Assembly (NCBI GenBank): GCA_905147135.1
Contig: LR990054.1
Span: 15,165,001-15,229,000 of the forward strand
Direction: 5' to 3'
From: Blastobasis lacticolella
Lineage: Eukaryota; Arthropoda; Insecta; Lepidoptera; Blastobasidae
Length of the DNA: 64,000 nt
The notes below the pieces were generated by a model. The model was given only the letters and a program-made list of their open reading frames with translations. It was not told the origin of the DNA and did no database searches. Each line of letters begins with the position of its first letter. The first letter of the stretch is position 1. Below are positions 41,501 through 53,500 of the stretch, one piece after another. Made by a program: the position numbers and the translations under genes.

Positions 41501-44500
41501 GTTAGATTTGTCGTTGCAGAATTGAATAATGTTTCGCTGGGTGCCGATTACCGTGGTGATTGGAGGCTGGCTGTAGGCCTAGCAACAAATAAACGCGCCT
41601 ATTTTAAAATGTTTATTAATATAAACATAACTGTTAAAGGTTGAACGAAGTGTAAAAATAAATATTTATAGAAGTTAGCACTATGTTCCATTATTATTAC
41701 AACCTCTAAAATGGTTGAAAACTATTGACAAATACAATATTATTCAATACAACGTACCCAGTGTTTATATCCTGTTTGCTAAGAACCTATTTCAAGCGAT
41801 TGTCAATTACCAAAATTGTCGAGGCGCCATCTAGTGAGTGGTTAGGAATGCTTTAGATACCTATTGGAAAACTCCTCATTGATTGACGACTTATTTTATA
41901 TTCAATGTCGGTAACATTGAAAATAGCTATTCGTGACATTTTTTCTTTTTATTAATTTTTTTCTTTTCTTCACTTAATGACATGTTTTATTAGTAAATAT
42001 TTGTATGTTCTCAATTATAAAATGAAAATAGTACCTGCTGTCCTAAATGGGAGCTGTTGAGACTCATAATTTTAAATGTAACAACTTATTCAACACAGTT
42101 AAACAATAAAAAATTATCCTATTCTATTCTATTGAGAGACTCGAGAGCTATAGATGCCGGTAAAGTCGGCAAACCTCGCCTGATTCACCGCCCAAGCTCA
42201 TTTTGACGAATGTCACGCCGATTTTAGTCGTATTGTCGCACACCAGTCGCATATTAGCCGGATGACGGTCGCAACTCACGCATTATTGAACTGGTCCTTC
42301 AACGGCGAGCCCTGTTGCACGGCGATGGCGTAGGGCTTCCGCGAGAACTCGTCGCCGACCATCTGAAGGTCGCAGCCTGTTAGCACCCGGTAGCGGACGT
42401 CGGTGGCGTCCCCGAGCCAGGCGAAGCCTTCGCTGGATGTCTTGGAGGCTCGGACGCGGGCGACGGCCTGGGATTTTTTTTTTTTTTTTTTTTAATATTA
42501 CAACTTAATCGGTGGATTAGTACCAGTAAGTATGTAAGCGCCAGAAAATAGTACCAGTAAGTATGTAAGTATCAACTTGGCGCCAATATGCCAGCAGATG
42601 TGCTCTCGCAGCCCAGGGTCCGCCTTGACCATGATGCAGGTTTTGGTAGATCAGGTATAAGGCGCAGTCTTAATAGGCAACGGTCCTAAGACCATGGTCG
42701 TGCGACAGGCATTTTTGTGGTCTCCTATTGGTCAAGCAAGCTCGTCGTACGACTATGGCCGCACGACCGTTGCCAATTAGGACAGCGCCTAACAGTGGAG
42801 CGACTGTCATCTTATCTCCGTGTGAACCTAACAAGAATGGATCATGGAGATGGATGGCCCTAAATCTGCAGGTCACGATGTTCTCCTTTACCTTAAGACC
42901 ATCTGTTGGCCATCCACGAATGTAGGTACATACCTAACTCTGAAAGAAGTCTTTGGTACACGATGGCACTGGGGATCGAACTTGCTACCTCTCGCTTACG
43001 AGACCGACCGGCTAACCATTAATCCACCGACGCTCCTTCCACTCTACGAGCCCACTTACGCATTACAATTTTAAAAATACAGTACCGTATCCAGCCTACC
43101 TCATCGATAGAGTTGGGCAGCCCAGCCTCCTTCATGGCTTGCCACATCTTGCTGTACTTATCGCTGACCGGATAGTCCCAGACGGCCAGCTTGGCGCGCT
43201 CCACGTCGCTCAGACTGTCGTTCAGGCTCATCTCCTTCCAGATCCTGGGATAGGGCAGATAAGAACGTGCCTAAGAAGCGAAATTGGTTTAGTGGCAGCG
43301 GGCTTGCGAGACCCATAACCAAGATTAAGCAACACTCGGATAGTCTGGGAACGGTATGAGTGACCGTTACTTACTTTGAGGCTAGTGGAACTTCAGCACC
43401 AGCTTCAGGTGGGCTTTATGCTCGTTTGTCACCGAATAGAACAAAAAATAAAAAGCAAGTGCCTTTTAATGCCTCCTCTACACTAAAAGTTCCTCGACAA
43501 AGCACATGGGAAAGTTGACTATACTACACACTTAGCGGCGTCGGCACCACGCGGACTCCTTTCATCATGGACCGCTCAAGTAGACCTTGTTTAAGCTGAA
43601 ATGACGCGCCCCACTACTTAATTAGTTGATTTCGATGTGTGTGTGCAAATATTCATAACGACACTTCATCTGTGTGGGAGCGTCGACTGCTCCAATCGAG
43701 CGACGCGTGCTCCTACGTTTGAGTCTCACCGGCAACTGAATGACCAATTACAACGGCATTTGTATATGTATTGCGTCCATATTTTAAATTTGCTTGTGTG
43801 TGTAAATTCTTATGATCAGAACAGGAAGAATAATTTTGGTTAGAGAGAAGCCGGATGCAGGCAACCCAACAATTGTTTACAACTGCCTGCCTGATAAACA
43901 ATAATAATAATAATAAATTAAATTATGCGATAGTGGGGCGCGTCATTTCAGCTTAGACGAGCTCTAATAGTTGCCGTTGCAATGTGCGCGAGGTAAAGTT
44001 GGACGAAGTTCCGATTGTTGTCGGTTTTAAACAGTAACCCTTTCTTACTGGTTTCAGTGACTCCGCGTCGTTCTTGCTCTCGCAAGCACGCGGCCACTGA
44101 GTACGATTTGCTTCTCAATAAACTATGCTACTCTCTATATGTAGTTAAGCCGCCGAAACAAAGGCTTAACTCGCAACAAAGCAATCTATTTTAACTAATA
44201 GGTATGTAAATGTGAGACCATTGAATCTTGCATGTCTCAGAGCATAACTCAGAAAAGAGTAATTTGCACATGGCCGTAGTGGGATTCGAATCCGGTACAC
44301 GACTCGATAACCTTAACCACTCGGCCACCGATGCTATCTATGCTACTCTATGTAGATAGTTATTCCACACCGAAACAAAGGCATTACTCGCAACAAAGCA
44401 ATATATTTTAACTAATAGTTCCTAAATGTCAGACCATTGCAATATGAATAGCTCGTATAGCTACGTCATGTTCATATTGTCCATCTGTGCCTGCCGAAAC

Positions 44501-47500
44501 CGAACCGAATTCTGTCCTGTCCTGTTTACACATTGCGAGGTCGTGGTAAGTGTGAAGAGTGCGGCTGAAAACAAGAGGGTGTTCGAAATCTCGAAGAAAC
44601 ATACTTAACACCAAAGATAAATAAATAAATATGCTTGGACAAATTCACACAGCGCCATCTAGCCCCAAAGTAAGCAAAGCTTGTGTTATGGGTGCTAGAT
44701 AACTGATAAACTACTTATATACTTTTTTTAATACATACTTATTATAATTACTAGACCCAAACCCGTAACAGAAATTAAAATGCATCATTCCAATTTCTGC
44801 TCGGCCGGGAAGCGAACCCGGGACGTCTGCGTGGCGACCGGCATGTTAACCAACTGAACCACTCAGGTCGTCAAAGACATAAACATTTGCTTATGACGGT
44901 TTATTTTTTCAAGTTTAACTAAAAATATACTACTTAACGTATATTTGTCTGACTTCATAAGTGTACGTAAATATCTACCGAAACAGGTACAGAAGTCAGC
45001 TCCGCAACATACTCTGTTTTGACTTTGGACTGGCTCCAGTTTGTACGCGCATCCATAGTTATATTGCATTTATTCGTCTTAATCTATTGTTATATCAAGA
45101 AAAAAGGCCAAACTCACTCATAAAACCTGACTTCGATATGCGCCATCCTCTCAAAGTAGGTCATAGCAGCGGACCCGTTGAGTGGGGCGTACTGGATCTT
45201 GTACTGCTTCGAGAGGTCGTCCAGGGACTCTATGGGGGTGTCGAGCCGGGAGACTGTGAGGAACGCCGCCAGGTTGGCCGTGTATGAGGCTATGATTATG
45301 AAGCTGTAGAGAAAAAGGGATATTAAAGCCTGAGCAGGGGCCTGACCGCTTAAATCGAATTGAACGGCGCCATCTTTAAGCAATAGGTATTGCAATGACG
45401 TCACCCATTATGTTTGTCATGTGTGACGTCATTGCGATACCTATTACAAAATGATGATGACGTTTAATTCGAGTTAGGCGGTCGGGCTGCAGGCGGTTTA
45501 AAAAGGCATGTTGTTGGCATTGACATGACAATTGAAAATGGCGTAATTTAGTTCCAGTTTTGGCTACCGGGTCAGATAAGTTTGTGGCGCTCTAATATGG
45601 AATTGGATTCCAAGGAATGTGAGAGATACCGCCATATTGCGTAATTTTTTAGAACTCATTTGATACAGTGGTAACAGCAAGCAACAGCAACAGTAGGTCC
45701 GCCTTGACACTTTTGGAAAACCTCATCCAGTTTTACCTGGACCGTGAAGATAAATATGGAGAGCAAACTTCCAAAACTCCAATAAATAATATAAACTTGA
45801 TTGTGCCATCCGCCACTAAATGTTGGCTAATTACGTAACTCTGTTGCTAACGATTCTCTGATTTCAATGATTTAAATTTTACGATTCCGTATCATCGATT
45901 TCATGGGTTTAGTTGCTAGTAAACTTCTTTTTTTGGCCGTGTGGTGTCCGGCAGAGTAGAATAGCACCAACCCCTTACACTCATGGGTGTCGTACAAGAC
46001 GACTAATGTTTTCGAGGCAAAATATCAAGAGTCTCCGTAGTCTGGAAAATGGGCAGCAGCATTTTCCATTATCCTATTTCAACACTGCGATCTCCAACCC
46101 GCCTGCCAAGCGTGGAGATTATGGCAGTAACCTCCCATTTCGTGGGAGAGGCCCTAAGTCCTGCAGTGGACTGTTACGGGCTGTGATGATGATGAAACTT
46201 CTTTATTTTGTTTTTTTACGTGTAGCGATTGCCATCTGACCTACACACCGTCCTGCGGTCAGCAGGGGTCCTCGACCAGGTCAGGTTGGCTTGGGCCCCT
46301 AAGACGAGATGATAGTGGGGCCCCCATAATATTCGCGAGGGTGATTTGCCACTGTGCTTACGTAGTGGCACCGCTGCTATAACTTGAAAGATGATACACC
46401 TTATCTTATGAAAACAAAACTCTATGTAGGTTACAAATTCCAGAGGAAGTCGTTCGTCCGGATGAGCAAAATTCAGTAAGCCCACAGCTATTTAATGATA
46501 AGATAACAAGGGATTAAGTAGCATTTTCTTTACGACACTTCCTTAAATAAAAAATCATCTTGGCGGTTGTGCTCTCGCACACGAGTGCCCGGGGTCCGCC
46601 GTGATCATGATCCAGGATTTGCAAGATCAGGTAATTACAGTGGAGCGGCTGCCATCTGACCTCCGTGACCCTGCTACTTGAGGAACCTGACCATATTGAA
46701 TCAAGGTTACACATTCAGTCGCCTGAATGTATTGTTTTGTTTGTTTCCTTATCTACTCATTTAAAAGTATCGTATTAGTGACAGAATTATCTAAATCGGT
46801 TTAGTAGTTTCGGAAATTATTCCAACGGATAAAAGAAAGTATTTATTGTGAGCGTCAGTTGTCTAATGGCTAGCGGGACCGGCTCGTAAGCGAAAGGTAC
46901 AGAGTTGAATAAGCCAGTGCCCCCATGTAGGCCCCCAAATCAATGTCCTTTTTGCAAGCTTTTATTTAACTTGCACTGTTTGTAAATATGTAAATTTTTT
47001 ACCCTTATTTGGTACTTGATTGAGCTGAAATTTTTTATACCTATGTAACTTGGATGACAATGCATTAATAGGGTACCATGGAGCTGGTCTGATGATGGAG
47101 TCGGAAGGTAGTCATAGGAACTAATGAACGCAATAAGATAACCCCATCGTGTTTGGGCTCTTTGGAATGCTCTTGATGAGTAGCTAAAGCTTGATATGGA
47201 AAATTTTTTTTGTTTGAGAACTTATTGTGAGTTAACTCACAGTGTTTAATTAAACACTAAAAAATGCTCTTACGGTGAGGGAAAACATGATGGTGAAGCC
47301 TGCACATTCAGGCGACTGAATGTGTAACCATAACCCAATCTAGCTGTTGAGGTTTCCCTGTGGTTTCCTTAAGGTGGTTCGTCACCCATACTAAATTTAT
47401 TTTTCATTCTTTGATTCGTTTGAGTGTTTAGTAATTGTATAGTACACTCTTAGCTCCGCTTGAACCAAATTCTTAAACGTATAACGATTTTTTATATGAA

Positions 47501-50500
47501 GTTTTTTGTTTAAGTATCAGCTTAAATGCGTATAAATTTTTTGGTGCATGTATGTAGTTGGTAAATGTATTTTTGATGGTGCGCCAAATGGCTTTCTATA
47601 GCTTAATGATATAAAATAAAAGAAGTGAAATATAATTAAAAACACAATTCGCCACTAGATGGTGTTGGTGGTGATGAACTGATAAAATCATAATATTTTA
47701 TCAGTTTTCTTTTTCATTGCTTTGTTTTACATTATTAACATCTAAAATTCCATTTCACGCTCAATTGGATACATTTACGAACGGCCAATTGCACAAACAT
47801 TACCACAAACCACTAGGACGCTACAGAAGTATTGTCATACTTTGTGAAATATTTCTTTTATTTTTCGAAGTAGTAACCACAAGCAGTATTACAGGTCTTC
47901 GTACGTAAACCAGGGGCCCTTGTACCTGAAGCCATACTTTTGAACCGCTCGCAACCACGCGAGCGCTCGCCTTCTAATCTCTTCTATCTGTAGTAACTTA
48001 CCACGAGTGTGAACGAGATAGATAGCGCATGCGAGCGCTCGCGTGGAAGCGAGCGGTTCAAAAATATGGCTTCTGGTACTGAACACATTGCTCCAGTAAC
48101 CCTCTGGAACACAGCCGCATAATGATCTCCTCAAAAACGCGCTCCCCATCGCTCGAAAACTTGAATGAATAAATGAATGAATAACGCTTTATTGCACAAT
48201 CAAAAGTATACAATGGGTAACTTAAATTAACAGCAGGAGAAGCAACAGGCGACGGAGGCGGGGGAGAAGGAACAGCAACTTGCGTTTCTTCAATTATTTA
48301 TTTTACACAATATGCACTATATTCCCAAAGTCGCATGGCGCCAGATCCGAACTATAGTTTATAAACAGGGTGTCCCAGTAATTTGATTCCTTGCTTGGTG
48401 AAAATAGTCCGCAGTGTTGCCGGCTCGATGAGCAGAGGTGTTGCAATGCAAAAGCCAAGTATTTGAAGATGACTTTCTACATATTTTGTGGTAGTATACT
48501 CGGTTTGGGATCAAATGCAGTGAATAAGCGCTCCTAGTTGTGAAATGAAGAGTTATGAAAAATGTAAACAACGTATACCTACAGAACCTAAAGCTATGCA
48601 ACAGAAATACTATCCCACATTAGTAAAGTTGTGGGCAGTTTTAATTATTTAAATGAATCCATCGCTTCGGTACAACGGATCTGTTCGTCGCAAAACAATA
48701 TTGTTCAATTCAGTTTAATTTTGTCGCCTAAAGTAGGGCAGTTTTTGTTTAAATGGATGCTTGAAATGGGTGCTATGTATGGTTGCCAGAGCGACAGATA
48801 CAATGCTATAGGTGCGTGCCTAATAGATAAATACGGGGATCTACCTACCGCCTACCTTAATTGCTTTAATGATAGCAATTAGTTTATGGACGTCACCTGT
48901 TTTAAGGCCCCCCTTTCGAAACGCCTAAGTGAGCTTTTAGCTATAACAATAGCTAAAAGGCGCCTTTCAGCAAATCTTTCAGCGATTGGTATAGCTCTAG
49001 AACGATGGATGGTCCCAAACAAGCAGATGATGTCCATGAACATTATGTATATTTGTTTTTTTTTATTGACAGATTCACAGCATGTTGCTAATATGAAAGC
49101 AATTAAAGCGATAAGTTTTTCATCACAAATACTTACACTCAGGCGCGGATCCGGGGGGGCAATGGGTGCAATTGACCCCCCCCCCCCCCCCCCCAGCCCC
49201 GATTCTGACTAATAATCGCCTACGGTTTGGCAAAAATTCCCAAATGGCCAAAAATTCGAAGCTCGGTCAATCTTTTTATTGATTTTATCAATCACTTGTA
49301 ACTATTTAGATTATAAATGTCAAACATTTCGAGCTCGCGTCGCTCGCTCATTCATTGCCTTCAATTTTGTCATACTATTCACCAATTTATTTCTTTATTT
49401 ATTATTTAACATTTTATTGCACACAGTCAAATACATAGAGAAACATCATACATATAGACGACACAACAGGCACTACTTATTTCTAAAATAAATTTCTAAA
49501 CCAAAAATTAATATTCATTTTAACAATCACTCCACCTTTTAAGAACCATAATGTTAAAAGTTTTCTGCGCGCTCCGCTTGCTCGTTCAATAATTTTAGTT
49601 TCTTTTATTACGATCAGCATCACACATCATCACAGCACCTAACCCAAAATGTCCAAAATTTTGAGCTCGCTCCGCTCGCTCATTATTTATTGCTCACCCT
49701 AGCTTTTAAGACCCTTAATATCAAAAATATCGAGGATGCTTCGCTCGCTCATTCATATGTTTCAGATACTTATCTTATGATTCACCTAGCTCGTTGCGGT
49801 CACTCATTCATTGATTTCCTTAAATTACTATTGTGAGGATCCCCCATTGCTGTTAATACCATAAATATCTAAAATCACGAGCTCGCTTCGCTCGCTCATT
49901 AATTTAATGATCACCTTAAGCTTTTAAAGTTACTTTTCTAAAGATCACCCAATGTCTAATGTCTAAAACAACCGTAGCTTTTAAGACCCAAAATATCAAA
50001 AAATTTGAGCTCGCTGCGCTAGCTCACACATTCGTTGTTCTCAGGGTTTAAAACCTAAAATTTCCGAGTTCGCTTCGCTCGCTCATTCATTTATATTTCA
50101 ACCAACTAAAAAGGGCAATTTTTTTTACCCGGTGCGCTCTCTCATTGAGTAGAGAATACCCGTAATCAGAAGATACCTATAATTTTGACTTTTGCCCCCC
50201 CTCAATCAAATCCTGGATACACTAAAGCGCCTGCTTACACTAAAGCCTATCCGATCACCACAAGTAGCTAGGTTGGTACCTACTTGAAAACTAGAGGTAT
50301 CCTGCCATAAAGAAAAAGTAGAGGTGCACTTGTCTATTACCTACCACAAGAATAAGCAAAGGCATTCTCACCCGAACAGCCACCACGTGGCAGCCAGTAA
50401 CCTCCCCGACAAGTTTTTCGGCGCCTCCCCTCCCCCTTGGGGTGTGAGTGATGTCATGCAAAACCATAGACACTCCTTTAGCGTAAACTCCCGCTTTTCT

Positions 50501-53500
50501 TCGTCGTCCTTGTACTTTTCCCGGTTGTTTTGGTAGCTGTATGGACTCCATTTGTCGAAAACCCACATGAGGAAGCTGTTGAATAAATTATCTATACATA
50601 TAATTTTATTATTATTGTATTGTATTGTATTGAATGTATTTTATGGGTATTTTGCCTGAATAAATAAATTTTATTATTATTATTATTATTATATTACTTA
50701 ATAAAACAGTAAAAACTGTGTGTCTGTACATTGAAAATATTCAGAAAAAAATTTTTTGGACTAATAAGAAATAGGAATAGACTAAGAAAATGTATATGAC
50801 ACTCCAATTATGTAGGTCTAAATTAGGAATAACACTAAACTTAGGCGATACTTAGCATTTAGGAGTCACAAAATCGGTGTCATAAGAGTGAAGAGGCTTT
50901 CAGTTTTAATTTAAGCGTGGTGTTGGTGCAATACTTTTCTTGTTAGGGATATCTTAAATCAAAGATATCGCCTGAAGTTCGATGTCAATGTATTGTAAAA
51001 TGTATGTGACACTCCAATTATGTACCTACCTATCTATCCACCTATGGCCTAGGAATAACACTAAACTTAGGTGACCAGTTCAAGAGTCACAAAATCAAGT
51101 CAATAAGTTAAGAGTGAAAAGGCGAGTATAGTTTTTATTTAAAGTGTAGTTTTTATCTAAAGAGTGGCAATTCAGGGGAATTGCCCATTTAAAATTACCC
51201 CTAATGTGACGGAACACACGGAAATTCTTGGTTTCCCAATTCCAACTAAGAATGCGACAAAAATAACTTATAAAGAAGTGTTTGTTTTTAACGGAAATAC
51301 CCATGAAATACCTATTAAGTTAATTAATGTAAGTTAAACAACATACGATTAATACTAGAAGCTATAAGCACTGTTATCATATTAATGTATGAAAGTAGGT
51401 ACTTTGTTACGTAATGGTTACATAATATTATTTTATTTATAAACAATTGCCATTCAACTGCGATCAGAATTCAGAAGTAGACATTCAATTACAGCATGGA
51501 AAATAAAATTAAAACACGATTAGTTTTAGTTATAAATCATTATTTCATTTCAAATGTAAACAATGTTAGTAGTACGGTCGAACACATTGGAATTGCTAGG
51601 CTCGGCGCAAACATTAAAAGAAAAATCCTCACACAGTTTTGACGTCTTTGACTATTAGCATAAAGAACAAAATCGCATGCTCTCACACAACAAACAAATG
51701 ACGAATACGTTCGTTTCATGGATGGACCATGAAAGAATAACAATAATTTATCTAAAAAGTCCTATTAGGTTCACGGTACGATAAACACAGGTGGCATTTT
51801 AACTCCATAAGTTAAGTAATTATTAAATAAGTATCTAGGCCAATAACCTAGTTCCTAGACAGGCATGCATGCATGCATTTCTCAGCCGCATCGTCACAGC
51901 AGGCGATCAATAGTCTAACAAAAATAATATTATGTCAACATATTTTTTGTTCGACAAGTCAGGTAAACTAGACATAACAGTATATAAACCTTCCCTACTG
52001 ATCCCACTTTTTCAGCCTAGCTGGCAACAGGTCGGTGGTTTTGGTATGGTGGTAAACACGCGCGCATCCTCGCGCGGACTCGAGCATTCCTCGCGTGAGT
52101 CCAAAAGCGCATTTTTGCGCTCGGTGTGACATCGCGACTAGAGAAGGCTCGAGCATTCCCGTTCTGTCTATAGTGTCGATCGCCGCTGTCACTTTCAGTT
52201 GGAACCCTGTGAGACCTCATAGTAACGTTTCTGAATACGGGTGTTAGTCTAGCCGGAGGGGGGTAAACCAGCCACGACCTCGTCTACCACCGGAAAGTAA
52301 ATAGGTTACCCCTTCTGGGGTAAAAAATAATAATCCCGGTTATGCTCTCGCGCACGAGAGCCCTTGGTCCGCCGTGACTATGATCCAGATTTGGATGATC
52401 AGTGGAGCGACTGCCATTTGATCCCCGTGACCTTGCGCAGTCGCCTGAATGTGCAGGTTTCATCACGATGTTTTCCGTCAACATATCGGTTAGTATTCAA
52501 CTACATGTACATAACTCAGAAAAACGTCATTGGTACATGGCTTCGGCGGGATTCGAACCCGGTACCTCTCGCTTACGAGTCGGATACTCTGATTACCCCT
52601 TCTGGTGATAACCCCCCACGAAAGCGACTAGTATCGATCATCGACCCCTAAAATCAATGTGATCTTTGCCGCACACTACATTTACTTACTTATCTATTCT
52701 ATTGTTGGCTTGGTACCTAACACATATCTAATGAATTTATTTTTGTCGTTTCTCGGATTAGATAAAGGGCGATTTGATCATCGGTAACATTTGTCAAATA
52801 AGTAGATACCTAGCGATACCTAGATAACTATACTCTGGTAATACCAGAGTATAGTTTTGTTTACTATTCGCTACATACACCCTGCCATACTAATATTTAC
52901 TTGCTAAATATGATTGAAAGTTGCCAAAAACGTCTTTAAAATAACTTTCGTCAACTTTCGTGGTCACATTTGTAACTTCCGTGGCTTAGTTTCGTGCACA
53001 AAACCTATCAAGCTTTTCCGACAAAACCTAGCAAGCAATTAACCTATCAAGATCTACCTAATGAATGGGTATCTATTATAATGCACCGGTTTACATATAG
53101 TCAAGACGGAATTTCTTATTTTAAATTTTTATTTTACGACTAATCAATAATTTTCCCAATGAAGTTACACACAATAAATTCTGAAGAACAAGTCTGATTT
53201 TACATAACCAAGGTCTATCTGAACAGCTAGTGTCGACTGTCGTATAGGTAAGATCCAACAAAGCAGGTGTCCAAGTAGATATTTCCACAAAAGTAGGCCA
53301 AACAGTCTGTTAGTAACATAGGCACATATAGATTGGGTCACACCTATTCAAGATAGCAATAGAGCACAGAGAGCTATGTATTAAACACCTTTACTCAGGA
53401 GTTAACTGTAAATGTTGCCCATGACAGAAGACACTGCTTTATCCCCTTGGTGTATAATGTAATATTTATTCTTTATTTTGTTTCTATAGCGGCCTATCAG

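Noticed and set aside
45127..45303. shorter form of Ir25a exon 9 ending at GTTTTA
   Set aside because: In frame but loses the conserved FYE and has a weaker donor; kept only as a possible alternative.
49331..50150. CRISPR-like array
   Set aside because: The motifs are degenerate, unevenly spaced, and lie within a eukaryotic transposon.
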